Of a stretch of 64,000 nt of DNA, positions 41,522-50,447 are shown one piece after another. The DNA comes from Massilia sp. Root418. Lineage in GTDB: Bacteria > Pseudomonadota > Gammaproteobacteria > Burkholderiales > Burkholderiaceae_D. The position numbers and the translations under genes were made by a program. The stretch's first letter is position 1, and every line of letters starts with the position of its first letter. The notes below the pieces were generated by a model. That model ran no database searches, was not told the DNA's origin, and saw only the letters and a program-made list of their open reading frames with translations. The DNA lies in the NCBI RefSeq assembly GCF_001425265.1, contig NZ_LMEC01000020.1:365839-429838 (forward strand), read 5' to 3'.

Positions 41522-42996
41522 CTGCGCAGCTTGCGGCTGTGCAGCTTGTCCACGCCCAGCTCGCGCAGCTTCTCCACGGCGCGGATGCCGATGCGCAGGT
41601 GCTGGTCCACGCGCTCGCGGTAGAACGCGTTGGCCATGCCCGGCAGCTTGATCTCGCCGTGCATCGGCTTGTCGCTCACGCACAGCAGCGTCCCGTACGG
41701 TACCCGGAAGCGGAAGCCGTTGGCGGCAATGGTGGCGCTTTCCATGTCCAGCGCCACCGCCCTGCTCTGGCTGAAGCGCCGCTCCGGCGTGCGCTGCGGC
41801 AGCAGCTCCCAGTTGCGGTTATCGGTGCTGGCCACGGTCCCGGTGCGCATCACGCGCTTCAGGTCATGCCCGGTCAGCTTGGTCACCTCGGCCACGGCGG
41901 CCTCGATGGCCACCTGCACCTCGGCCAGCGGCGGTATCGGCACCCACAGCGGCAAGTCCTCGTCCAGCACATGGTCTTCGCGCACATAGCCGTGCGCCAG
42001 CACGTAGTCGCCCAGCTCCTGCGTGTTGCGCAGGCCGGCGCAGTGCCCCAGCATCAGCCAGGCGTGCGGCCGCAGCACGGCAATATGGTCGGTGATGGTC
42101 TTGGCGTTGGCCGGCCCGACGCCGATATTGACCATGCTGATGCCGCTGCCGTCCTTGCGCACCAGGTGGTAGCCCGGCATCTGCGGCAGCCGTGGCAGCG
42201 GCGCGCCCAGTTCGTCGCCCGGCTCGGACGGCGCGCCGGCGCGGCGCAGCACCAGGTTGCCCGGCTCCACGAAAGCCACGTAATCGTCGTCCCCCTGCGC
42301 CTCCCGGCCCATGATCTCGTGGCCCAGCTTGATGAATTCGTCGATGTAGAACTGGTAGTTCGTAAACAGCACGAACTTCTGGAAATAGGCAGGCAAGGTG
42401 CCGGTGTAGTGGCGCAGGCGCTGCAGCGAATAGTCCACGCGCGGCGCCGTGAACAGCGACAGCGGCTGCGCTTCGCCGAACGGCGCCTCATACGTGCCGT
42501 TGGCGATGCCGTCGTCCATGGCGGCCAGGTTGGGCAGGTCGAACACGTCGCGCATCAGCAGGCGGCGCTCGGCGCTCATGCTGCCTTCAATGTGGTCGTT
42601 CTCGGCGAACGAGAAATGGATGGGAATGGGCTGGGCGCTCATCCCCACTTCAATCTGCACCTGCTGCCTGCTGCCGTGGTTCTTCAGCAGCAGGCGGAAT
42701 TGTTCGTGGTAGTAGCGCGCGAACAGGTCGGGCCGGGTGAGCGTGGTCTCGAATGTGCCGGGACCAGCAACGAAGCCATAGGACAGGCGCGAATCGGCGC
42801 GCGCCACGGTATCGGTGTGCACCCGCACGTAGGGGTAGCACGCGCGCACATGCTCGCCGGGCGTTTCGCCGTCGACGAAGCGTTGCAGCGATTCACGCAG
42901 ATGCCGTATGCTGCCGTCGTACAGCGCCTGGACGCGGGCCAGCGCGGCGGCCGGGTCGCTGAAGCGCTCGGGCGCGATGAAGGGACGGTTCTGCAT
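41497..42996 (-). CDS. amn: AMP nucleosidase
   Basis: The 499-residue enzyme splits AMP into adenine and ribose 5-phosphate. It has the N-terminal regulatory domain of the family (residues about 1-170) followed by a nucleoside-phosphorylase-fold catalytic half: ISMVNIGVGPANAKTITDH near 285, MLGHCAGLR near 312 and VALDMESATIAANGFRFRVP near 415. Length is that of other bacterial Amn proteins. The stop codon lies on the edge of a palindromic repeat, next to duplicated gene ends. Divergent from panE. Confidence 0.94.
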   Translation of the reverse strand: MQNRPFIAPERFSDPAAALARVQALYDGSIRHLRESLQRFVDGETPGEHVRACYPYVRVHTDTVARADSRLSYGFVAGPGTFETTLTRPDLFARYYHEQFRLLLKNHGSRQQVQIEVGMSAQPIPIHFSFAENDHIEGSMSAERRLLMRDVFDLPNLAAMDDGIANGTYEAPFGEAQPLSLFTAPRVDYSLQRLRHYTGTLPAYFQKFVLFTNYQFYIDEFIKLGHEIMGREAQGDDDYVAFVEPGNLVLRRAGAPSEPGDELGAPLPRLPQMPGYHLVRKDGSGISMVNIGVGPANAKTITDHIAVLRPHAWLMLGHCAGLRNTQELGDYVLAHGYVREDHVLDEDLPLWVPIPPLAEVQVAIEAAVAEVTKLTGHDLKRVMRTGTVASTDNRNWELLPQRTPERRFSQSRAVALDMESATIAANGFRFRVPYGTLLCVSDKPMHGEIKLPGMANAFYRERVDQHLRIGIRAVEKLRELGVDKLHSRKLRSFAEVAFQ

Positions 42997-43084
42997 GGTC
43001 GTTCTCCTTTACTAGTAAGCTCTATTCTATTGTATCGGCGTTTACGCTGCGGTGCAGCATTTTGATTATTTTGAGGAGACATGA

Positions 43085-44083
43085 ATGAAGGTGTGCATAG
43101 TCGGCGCGGGCGCCATCGGCGGTTTTCTGGGTGCGCGGCTGGCGCGGGCGGGAACGGATTCCGGCGTGCGCGTCACGGCGCTGGCGCGCGGCGCCACGCT
43201 GGCCGCGCTGCGCCTGCATGGCTGGCGCATGCAGGCCGCCGACGGCCTGCTGCAAGCCCCGGCCGCCACGGCCGATGCGTCCAACCCTGCGGACATCGCC
43301 GCGCTCGGCGTACAGGACCTGGTCATCATCGCCGTCAAGGGCCAGTCGCTCGGATCGGTGGCGCCCGCCATCGCGCCCCTGCTCGGGCCGGACACGGTGG
43401 TGCTGCCGGCGATGAACGGCGTGCCGTGGTGGTTCGGCGAAGGCTTCACCGACACGCCGCTGGACAGCGTGGACCCGGGCGGCCGGATTGCCGCCGCCAT
43501 TCCGCAGGCGCTGGTGCTGGGCTGCGTGGTGCACGCCAGTACGGCGACCGCCGAACCGGGGCTGGTGGTACACAAGATGGGCCAGGGCCTCATCATCGGC
43601 GAACCGGCGGGTGGCGCATCCGCGCGCGCGCAGCGCGTGGTGGCGCTGTTCGCGCAGGCCGGCTTCAACGCCACGCTGTCCGAACGCATCCGCTACGACA
43701 TCTGGTACAAGCTGTGGGGGAATATGACCACCAATCCGGTGTCCGCCATGACCGGCGCCACGGCGGACCGCGTGCTGGACGATCCGCTGGTGGCGGCATT
43801 CTGCATCTCGGCCATGCACGAGGCGGCGGCGATAGGACGCCGCATCGGCTGCGCCATCGACGAAACGCCGGAGGACCGCCACAAAGTCACGCGCAAGCTG
43901 GGCGCATTCAAGACCTCCATGCTGCAGGACGCGGAAGCGGGCCGGCCGATGGAGATCGACGCGCTGGTGTCGGCGGTGCGCGAGATCGGCCAGCGAGTGG
44001 GCGTGGCCACGCCGAACATCGACGCCCTGCTCGGCCTCACGCGGCTGTTTGCCCGCACCCACGGGCTGTATCCGGACGCATGA
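43085..44083 (+). CDS. panE: 2-dehydropantoate 2-reductase family protein
   Basis: A 332-residue ketopantoate reductase-like NADPH enzyme: GAGAIGGFLGARLA at 7-20, VIIAVKGQSL near 83, the catalytic Lys in DIWYKLWGNMTTNPVSAMTG near 205 and a C-terminal PMEIDALVSAVREIG helix near 285. In pantothenate synthesis it would reduce ketopantoate, but no pan genes are adjacent and the family includes paralogues with other substrates, so the symbol is provisional. It starts after GGAGACATGA. Convergent with the MATE gene, with seven bases between the stops. Confidence 0.85.
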   Translation: MKVCIVGAGAIGGFLGARLARAGTDSGVRVTALARGATLAALRLHGWRMQAADGLLQAPAATADASNPADIAALGVQDLVIIAVKGQSLGSVAPAIAPLLGPDTVVLPAMNGVPWWFGEGFTDTPLDSVDPGGRIAAAIPQALVLGCVVHASTATAEPGLVVHKMGQGLIIGEPAGGASARAQRVVALFAQAGFNATLSERIRYDIWYKLWGNMTTNPVSAMTGATADRVLDDPLVAAFCISAMHEAAAIGRRIGCAIDETPEDRHKVTRKLGAFKTSMLQDAEAGRPMEIDALVSAVREIGQRVGVATPNIDALLGLTRLFARTHGLYPDA

Positions 44084-44090
44084 AAGCCGC

Positions 44091-45464
44091 CTACCGCTCC
44101 GGCCTGCCCGCGCGCAGGCGGCGCCGCGCCGCGCGCGCATGCGGCACCCAGGCGTGCACCGACCAGCGGCGCCACATGGTCAGCCCGCGTATCCATTCGT
44201 CGGCCGCGTAGGCGATCCACAGGCCGGCCAGGCCCAGGCCGAAGTAGATCCCCAGCAGCCAGCTGCCGCCCGCCAGCACCAGGGCCATGGACGCGGCGCC
44301 CGCCGCCACCGGAAAGCGCGCATCCCCGGCTGCGCGCAGCGCATTGATGACCACCAGGTTGAAGGTGCGCCCCAGTTCCATCAGCACCGCTATCCACAAC
44401 AGCAGGGCGCCGTTCCTGATGATGGCCGGGTCCTGCGTGAAACAGCCCAGCAGCCAGGGGCCGGCCAGCGCCACGCTGCCCGAAATCACGCCGCTGATCA
44501 CCAGCCCGCGCGCGAGTGCCCCGCGCACCAGGCCGTGCGCCTCGCGCAGCTCGCCCGCGCCGATCATGTGGCCCACCATGATCTCGACAGCGAACGCGGT
44601 GGCCAGGCTGAACATCACCACCACGCTGCCCACTTGGTGCACATAGGCCAGCGTGGCCAGCGCTTGCGCGCCCAGCGTGCCGGCCACCGCCATGCTGGCC
44701 ATGAACGCCAGGCGCCAGGCGATATTCTCGGCGGCGGCCGGCACGCCGATGTGCAGCACCGCCGCCAGTTCGGCGCGGCGCAGCTTCCACCAGTCGCTGG
44801 CCACCGGATGGATGCCGAGATGGCGGCGCCACAGCATCAGGTGCAGCACCAGGCCCAGCACGCGGCTGAGCAGCAGTGCAAAAGCGAAACCGGGCAGGCC
44901 CCAGGCCGGCACCGGTCCCCAGCCGTACATCAGCGGCACCGCCAGCGCCAGGTGGCTCAGGTGCATGGCCACCAGCACGGCCAGCGTGTCGCGCGTGCGC
45001 AGGTGGGCGCGCATCACGCTGGCCATGGCCGCGTTCCACGCGTCGAACAGCATGGCGGCGGCCAGCGCCTGCAGGAAGGGCGTGGCCAGCGGCAGCACCT
45101 CGGCCGGCGCGCGCATGAGGCCCAGCAGCCAGCCGGCGCCGGCAAAGGCCAGCAGCGCGGTGAACGCGCCCAGCCAGGTGCTCGCGCCCAGCATGGCCAG
45201 CGCCACCCGGTTGGCCACGTCGCGCCGCCCGCCGCCCAGGTTCTGCGTGATCACCACGCCGATGCCGGAACCGACAATGCGGAACAGCAGGAACAAAGTG
45301 ACCGAAATATTGTTAGCGATAGCAAAGGCCGCGCCGTAGGTATCCGACAGGCGCGCCGCCATCGCGGTGCCGACCACGCCGGCCAGCACGGCAAGGAACA
45401 GCTCGATCAAAAGGGGCCAGGCGAGCGTGAAAATATGGGGACGGTGAGCGGCGGCGGTAGTCAT
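44091..45464 (-). CDS. MATE-family multidrug efflux transporter
   Basis: The 457-residue inner-membrane protein has about 12 hydrophobic segments in two homologous halves. Marks are PLLIELFLAVLAGVVGTAMAA near residue 15 and GVPAAAENIAWRLAFMASMAV near 240, the equivalent helix of the second half; VITQNLGGGRRDVANRVA is typical of NorM-like loops. It would export cationic compounds or drugs in exchange for H+ or Na+. Substrate unknown. The short downstream gap to the DUF6984-like gene holds no clear terminator. Confidence 0.9.
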   Translation of the reverse strand: MTTAAAHRPHIFTLAWPLLIELFLAVLAGVVGTAMAARLSDTYGAAFAIANNISVTLFLLFRIVGSGIGVVITQNLGGGRRDVANRVALAMLGASTWLGAFTALLAFAGAGWLLGLMRAPAEVLPLATPFLQALAAAMLFDAWNAAMASVMRAHLRTRDTLAVLVAMHLSHLALAVPLMYGWGPVPAWGLPGFAFALLLSRVLGLVLHLMLWRRHLGIHPVASDWWKLRRAELAAVLHIGVPAAAENIAWRLAFMASMAVAGTLGAQALATLAYVHQVGSVVVMFSLATAFAVEIMVGHMIGAGELREAHGLVRGALARGLVISGVISGSVALAGPWLLGCFTQDPAIIRNGALLLWIAVLMELGRTFNLVVINALRAAGDARFPVAAGAASMALVLAGGSWLLGIYFGLGLAGLWIAYAADEWIRGLTMWRRWSVHAWVPHARAARRRLRAGRPER

Positions 45465-45507
45465 CCCGCCATGATAGCGATTTCCGCTCTTTCACGCAGG
45501 CAAAATG

Positions 45508-45873
45508 TTATCGCTCACACGACGAATACGGCAATAGCTGGGCGGGCTTGGGATACGATCGGAGCGGAGAAAAATCCGACTTCCAGAAGTCGAGCTCGAA
45601 CAAATCCCCCTTCTCATCCAGGTTCAGCGAGATGACGACTGTCACGCCGTCCGCATCCACATACAGCGCCTCAGCCGCCCGTCGCCCGAACCGGCGATAG
45701 GCGCTAGCTTGAGACAGAAATCGCACGCTGCCCATGCCGCCATCAGCCATGTCTTCCACCCGGCTCGCCCGCAATCGCGGCTCTGCCTCCCAAGGCGCGC
45801 CTGGCAGCGCCGCAAGCACGGCAAGCTCATTCGGCCGCAACGGCCTACCTGATTGGGGTGATTCGTCCAACAT
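45508..45873 (-). CDS. DUF6984-like protein
   Basis: The 121-residue cytoplasmic protein matches my recollection of DUF6984: RPLRPNELAVLAAL at the start, VEDMADGGMGSVRFL in the middle, YRRFGRRAAEALYVDADG, then a strand pair VVISLNLDEKGDLFELDFWKSDFSPL. The function of the family is unknown. ATG 45873 has GGAA in good position; longer readings from 45885 or 45927 lack one. GC content of this stretch is visibly lower than its neighbours, which may indicate recent acquisition. Confidence 0.7.
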   Translation of the reverse strand: MLDESPQSGRPLRPNELAVLAALPGAPWEAEPRLRASRVEDMADGGMGSVRFLSQASAYRRFGRRAAEALYVDADGVTVVISLNLDEKGDLFELDFWKSDFSPLRSYPKPAQLLPYSSCER

Positions 45874-46159
45874 TAATCGTTCCATCCAGAAATTTGTATG
45901 CAATGAACTCAAGCCAGTACCCGTCAATACAGACGCGGCAGCGGTTTGGGCCGTCAGGCAATGAAACCTGGCGCACGGCGAGTTCCCCGATTATCGCCGT
46001 ACGGACGGCGTTCCGGGTAAATCCGGCGGCATCGCAATGCCGAAACGCATGCGTCTCCTGTGCCACCGTCCTCCCAAAACATACCCCTGGGTGCTGGCCC
46101 GCCGCCATAGTATGCTCCAATTTCTCCGCGCCCAGCGCAATGGGAAGACGGATGAGCAA
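45845..46159 (-). CDS. Hypothetical protein, possibly partial
   Basis: A 104-residue reading frame overlapping the start of the DUF6984-like gene by 29 bp. The C-terminal half (VRQVSLPDGPNRCRVC and then DGYWLEFIAYKFLDGTINVG) looks like real protein, with alternating strands and no GC-rich shadow composition. The N-terminal half (GQHPGVCFGRTVAQETHAF) is less convincing and no good ribosome site is seen. It may be a small gene of unknown function or the remnant of a longer one. The remaining 116 bp to the ndh stop hold nothing recognisable. Confidence 0.35.
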   Translation of the reverse strand: MLIRLPIALGAEKLEHTMAAGQHPGVCFGRTVAQETHAFRHCDAAGFTRNAVRTAIIGELAVRQVSLPDGPNRCRVCIDGYWLEFIAYKFLDGTINVGRITPIR

Positions 46160-46275
46160 CCATTATCGATGCGGCGCATTTGCCCGGCAGGGCATCTTGA
46201 GCCACTTTGCGCCCCATCAATCGACGGGAACCAGCACTAAAGCAGGCGCAGCGTGGCGTGAACCGGAGGGCTGCG

Positions 46276-47580
46276 TCAATGCAGTTTGACCGATGGCGAG
46301 ATCCGCTTGCGCAGCCAGTCGGCCAGGGTGACGGCGGCGGCGCGGACGAAGCCGTGCAGCGCCATCAAATGCTTCTGGTACATCAGCCCGTACAGCAGGT
46401 GGGCGAAGGTGCCGTTGACCGCCAGCTTGCTGCCGTACGAGCCGCCCATCAGCACGCCCACCGCCGCCACCGGGCCGAGCGACACCAGCGAACCGTAGTC
46501 GCGGTAGCGGAACTCGGCCAGCGGCCGCCCTTCCCTGCGGCCGTGCGCGGCAGCCAGGGCCTGGGCCAGGAACACGGCCTGCTGGTGCGCCACCTGCGCG
46601 CGCGGCGGCGCCGCGCCTTGCAACGGACAGACAAAGCTGGCGCAGTCGCCAATGGCGAACACATTCGGGTCGTCCACCGATTGCAGCGTGGCCTTCACCA
46701 TGATCTGCCGCATGCGGTTCAGCGACAGGCCCAGCGTGCCGGTGATGGCCGGCCCTTCCACGCCCGCCGCCCACAAGGTCAGGCTGGCCGGACGCACGCC
46801 GGCCTCGCCCACGTGCACGCAGTCCGCAGCCACTTGCGTGACGCCGGTGCCGGTGCAGACTTCGATGCCGCGCGACTTCAGGTAAGCCTCGGCCCGCGCC
46901 GACTGTTCCAGCGGCAGGTGCGGCAGCAGCCGCGCGCCGCGCTCCAATATCGTAATGCGCACGTCGCGCGCCGGATCCAGTGTGTGGATCTTGTACTTGG
47001 CCAACGCGCGGGCGCTGTAGCCCAGTTCCGCCGCCAGCTCGACGCCGGTGGCGCCGCCGCCCACGATCACCACGTTCACTGCTGCGCCCTGCTCGCCGTG
47101 CGCCTCGCTGGCCCGCACACAGGCGCCGAAGAAGCGGCGGTAAAAGCTCTTCGCCTCGCGCACATTGTCCAGCGTGCAGACATGCTCAGCCGCGCCGGGC
47201 ACACTGTAGAAATTGGTCACCGCGCCCAGCGCCAGCACCAGCGTGGTGTAGCCCAGGGTGCGCGTGGCGCGCGCTTCGCCCGCGTCGTCCGACAGGCATG
47301 GCGCCAGCTCCAGCATGCGCGCCGCGCGGTCCACCGAGCGCAGCTCGGCATGCATGAAGGTGAAACCGTGTTCGGCCGCCTGCGCCGAATACTCAATCTG
47401 GAACACCTGCGGATCGCGCTTGCCCGAGGCAACCGTGTGCAGCAGGGGTTTCCAGAAGTGGGTGGGTGAACGGTCAACCAGTATCACCCGCGCACGGCCC
47501 TTGCGGCCCATGGTGTCGCCAAGCCGGGTTGCCAGTTCGAGGCCGCCTGCGCCTCCGCCTACGATAACGATGGTTTGCAT
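46276..47580 (-). CDS. ndh: Type II NADH dehydrogenase-like FAD oxidoreductase
   Basis: A 434-residue single-subunit NADH:quinone oxidoreductase that feeds electrons to quinone without pumping protons. The FAD motif VIVGGGAGGLELATRLG is at residues 4-20, the NAD motif VVIVGGGATGVELAAELG near 170-187, and VFAIGDCASF near 312 is the second FAD contact. The C-terminal 50 residues (LLYGLMYQKHLMALHGFVRAA) form the amphipathic membrane anchor of NDH-2. Divergent from a LysR gene. Confidence 0.88.
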   Translation of the reverse strand: MQTIVIVGGGAGGLELATRLGDTMGRKGRARVILVDRSPTHFWKPLLHTVASGKRDPQVFQIEYSAQAAEHGFTFMHAELRSVDRAARMLELAPCLSDDAGEARATRTLGYTTLVLALGAVTNFYSVPGAAEHVCTLDNVREAKSFYRRFFGACVRASEAHGEQGAAVNVVIVGGGATGVELAAELGYSARALAKYKIHTLDPARDVRITILERGARLLPHLPLEQSARAEAYLKSRGIEVCTGTGVTQVAADCVHVGEAGVRPASLTLWAAGVEGPAITGTLGLSLNRMRQIMVKATLQSVDDPNVFAIGDCASFVCPLQGAAPPRAQVAHQQAVFLAQALAAAHGRREGRPLAEFRYRDYGSLVSLGPVAAVGVLMGGSYGSKLAVNGTFAHLLYGLMYQKHLMALHGFVRAAAVTLADWLRKRISPSVKLH

Positions 47581-47667
47581 GATTTTCCCTCCTTCTGACT
47601 GTTAATATAGACCCCTCAAAAGGAAAACAAAAATTACTTCTTTCGACTGATTGATAAGGAATAGCTT

Positions 47668-48612
47668 ATGTATCACGCGAGTTTCCGCCAGCTCCAGGCG
47701 CTGGTTCTTGTCGGGCGGCATGAAAGCGTGTCACGCGCAGCGGAGGAGATGCACGTGACGCAGCCCGCCATTTCGGCACAGCTGCGCGCGCTGGAGGAAC
47801 TGGCCGGCACGGCGCTCACGCGCAAGGTGGGCCGCAACATCCAGCTCACGGCGGCGGGGGAAGTGATGCTGCAGTTTGCCGAACGCATCCTGCAGCTGTG
47901 GGACCAGGCGGGCGACGAACTGGGCGAACTGCAAGGCGTAAGCAGCGGCACGCTGCGCATCGGCGCGGTGGTCACGGCGGAGCACCTGCTGCCGTCCATG
48001 CTGGTGAAGTTCACCACCGAGCGCCCCAATGTGCGCATGAAGCTCCACGTGGGCAACCGCAGCGAGATCGTGGCCATGTTGTCGCGCAAGGAGATCGACC
48101 TGGCCATCATGGGCACGCCGCCGCGCGAATTCCGCATCCACGCGGCGCGCTTCGCGCACCACCCCATGGCCTTCATCGCCAGTCCCCGGCATCCGCTGAT
48201 GCGGAAGAAACGCGTCACCATCGAGGACGTGGTCAATGCCAACCTGCTGGTACGCGAACGCGGTTCGGGCACGCGCACCACAGTGGAACGGGTGTTCAAG
48301 GACGCCGGCCACACGCTGCACTTCGGTTCGGAAGTATCGAGCAACGAGGCGATCAAGAGCATGGTCGCGGCGGGCCTGGGAGTGGGCTTCGTGTCGGTGC
48401 ACGCGTGCGCGCTGGAGTTCGAGGCCGGCCTGCTCGACATCCTGCCAATGAAGGAAAGCCCGGTGGAAGGCTCATGGCACGTGATGCACCTGGTGGACCA
48501 GCCGCTGCCCAGGATCGCAGCGGCCTTCCAGGATTTCATGGTGACGTCCGGCCAGGAGCTGATCGGCGCCGAGCTGGAGTCGTTCTACCGCAAGCACCGG
48601 CGCTTGCGGTAG
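47668..48612 (+). CDS. LysR-family transcriptional regulator
   Basis: A 314-residue LysR regulator with the N-terminal winged helix-turn-helix ESVSRAAEEMHVTQPAISAQLRALEE (about 19-44) and a substrate-binding effector domain (about 93-300) including LRIGAVVTAEHLLPSML and ATN-like NEAIKSMVAAGLGVGFVS. The pattern SFRQLQALVLVGRHESVSRAAEEMHVTQ recalls CbbR/CysB-like members. It is divergent from ndh over 87 bp, so it may regulate that gene; the effector is unknown. Confidence 0.88.
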   Translation: MYHASFRQLQALVLVGRHESVSRAAEEMHVTQPAISAQLRALEELAGTALTRKVGRNIQLTAAGEVMLQFAERILQLWDQAGDELGELQGVSSGTLRIGAVVTAEHLLPSMLVKFTTERPNVRMKLHVGNRSEIVAMLSRKEIDLAIMGTPPREFRIHAARFAHHPMAFIASPRHPLMRKKRVTIEDVVNANLLVRERGSGTRTTVERVFKDAGHTLHFGSEVSSNEAIKSMVAAGLGVGFVSVHACALEFEAGLLDILPMKESPVEGSWHVMHLVDQPLPRIAAAFQDFMVTSGQELIGAELESFYRKHRRLR

Positions 48613-48617
48613 CAGGG

Positions 48618-50270
48618 TCAGGCCACCAGCGCTTGCGGCTGGCGCGCGTCTTCGGCCACTTGGCCGTTCTCCATACGGATCAGCCGGTCCGCAACGTGGA
48701 AGTAGCGGTCGTCATGTGAAATGACGACGATGGTTTTGCCCAGCGCCTTCAGCTCCGGCAGCACTTCCAGGTAGAACACGTTCTTGAAAACCGGGTCCTG
48801 GTCGGCAGCCCATTCGTCGAACACGAGGAAGGGCCTGTCCTCCAGGCAGGCCACCACCAGCGCCAGGCGCTTGCGCTGCCCCTGCGACAGCGCCTGCGTG
48901 GTGAATGCACCGCCGCGCATCTGCACCTTGTGCTGCAGGTGCAAGCGCTCCAGCAGGCGGTTGCCGCGTTCGTCCAGCGCGGCCACGCCGGCGCCGTCCT
49001 GCAGCAGGCGGTCGAACAGGTGGAAGTCGGAAAACACCGTGGAGAATATCTGGCGGTACTGGTCGCGGTTGGCGTCGGTCACCGGCTGGCCGTTCAGCAG
49101 CAGGCTGCCCTGCTCCGGCGCATACAGGCCCACCAGCAGTTTGGCGAAGGTGGTTTTGCCGCTGCCGTTGCCGCCCACCAAGAACACCACCTCGCCCGGA
49201 CGGAAGTCCATGCTCACCGGGCCGAGCGTGAAGAAGCCGTCGCTCTGCTCGTGATAGTAGCGGTGCAGCACGCCGTCCAGCGCCAGTTGGCGCAGCGGCG
49301 CGGCGGCGAATGTGGACGCGGACGTGGAAGCGCCGCCCGGCACGGCGGCTTCCTCCGGCATGCCGGCGGCGATGTCGTCGATGCGGCCCGCCGACGCGCG
49401 TGCCAGATTGGCGCGCGGGATGTTCAGGAGCAGGATCTCAAGCGGCGTCACCATGTAGACGAACACCAGCGCGAAGCCGGTCATCACGCGCGCCTGGTCG
49501 GGCACGCCGTTGATCAGCACGAACATCACCAGGCCAATGAAGGCGAAGATCAGGAAGTTGCTGAAACTGGCCGACACGGAAAAGATCGACATGCCCAGCG
49601 TGCGCTCGCGCCGCACCGCTTCGATGGCGCCGCCCAGCACCTTGTCCGCGAATACCTGGCGCTTGCCGCTGTGCAGGCGCAGCTCCTTGGCGCCGTCGGT
49701 GAGCGAGCGGAAATGCGCGAACAGCGTGTCCTGCTCCACCGCCGCGCGGTTCAGGTGCCGGATGGCGCGCAGATTGGCCAGGTGGTAGCCCAGCGATCCG
49801 AGGGCCAGTGTCAGCACCGCGAAAATGAACACCTTCCAGGACAGCAGCAGCATGTACAGCAGGCTGCCCAGCACCACCACCAGGTTGGTGAGGATCGCCG
49901 GGAAAGTGACGAAGAAGGCCGCCACATTGGTGCAGTGTTCGGACAGCGCGGACTGCACGCGGGCCGCGCCCAGCGCTTCCAGGTGGCGGTAGTCGGCCGC
50001 CAGCACCCGGCCGCTGACGTAGCGGCGCAGGTGGGCGTGCGCCTGCTGGCTCAGGCGCTCGAACAGGATGGACGAGGCCATCTGGCTCAGCATGACGCAC
50101 AGCGCCACCACGGCAAAGGTGGCAACCAGGGCGCTGCGGCCATCCGCGCCGGTGGTGAGTGCCTGGTTGATCAGCGCCACCAGCCACACGCTGCACGCGC
50201 CATGCGTAATGCTGGCCAGCGCGGCGGCGGCCAGCAGGCTGCGGGACTGTTTGATCAGATATTGAAGCAT
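48618..50270 (-). CDS. Cyclic-peptide/siderophore export ABC transporter (fused membrane and ATPase)
   Basis: The 550-residue half-transporter matches the PvdE/SyrD-type cyclic peptide exporters found beside NRPS genes. Six membrane segments occupy residues 1-310. The ATPase follows with Walker A LVGGNGSGKTTFAKLLVGL near 372, signature LSQGQRKRLALV near 460, Walker B RPFLVFDEWAADQDP near 478 and switch His in VISHDDRYF near 512. It should move the siderophore or its precursor to the periplasm. ATG 50270 has AAGGAA upstream. Its promoter (50317-50341) is of ECF type, divergent from fhuF. Confidence 0.92.
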   Translation of the reverse strand: MLQYLIKQSRSLLAAAALASITHGACSVWLVALINQALTTGADGRSALVATFAVVALCVMLSQMASSILFERLSQQAHAHLRRYVSGRVLAADYRHLEALGAARVQSALSEHCTNVAAFFVTFPAILTNLVVVLGSLLYMLLLSWKVFIFAVLTLALGSLGYHLANLRAIRHLNRAAVEQDTLFAHFRSLTDGAKELRLHSGKRQVFADKVLGGAIEAVRRERTLGMSIFSVSASFSNFLIFAFIGLVMFVLINGVPDQARVMTGFALVFVYMVTPLEILLLNIPRANLARASAGRIDDIAAGMPEEAAVPGGASTSASTFAAAPLRQLALDGVLHRYYHEQSDGFFTLGPVSMDFRPGEVVFLVGGNGSGKTTFAKLLVGLYAPEQGSLLLNGQPVTDANRDQYRQIFSTVFSDFHLFDRLLQDGAGVAALDERGNRLLERLHLQHKVQMRGGAFTTQALSQGQRKRLALVVACLEDRPFLVFDEWAADQDPVFKNVFYLEVLPELKALGKTIVVISHDDRYFHVADRLIRMENGQVAEDARQPQALVA

Positions 50271-50316
50271 GGGCGTTCCTTGCATGGGGCATTCCTCGGA
50301 GAGTCGTCCCTAGCAA

Positions 50317-50341
50317 GACGAAACAGCCCGCGCTTTATTTA
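50317..50341 (-). promoter_or_regulatory. ECF-type promoter for the ABC exporter
   Basis: On the minus strand: TAAA, 17 bases, CGTC(TT). Same architecture as four other sites in this cluster. It lies 47 bp before the transporter ATG. Confidence 0.65.
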
Positions 50342-50377
50342 GGCGCACCGGCGGTTTCCGCGAACGCGTGCGCACGC

Positions 50378-50404
50378 TGAATTTGCTCCTGCCTCATTCG
50401 TCTA
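50378..50404 (+). promoter_or_regulatory. ECF-type promoter for the fhuF gene
   Basis: TGAA, 17 bases, CGTCTA. The -35 differs by one base from the TAAA of the other sites. It ends 43 bp before the ATG. Confidence 0.55.
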
Positions 50405-50447
50405 CCCATTCATCTACTCATACGCCACCATTCATGGATAGTCACAG

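Noticed and set aside
41378..41683. 101-residue frame with internal repeated MAGYASLTRPT segments
   Set aside because: It is the translation of the palindromic repeats and runs out of frame into the amn gene; no independent gene.
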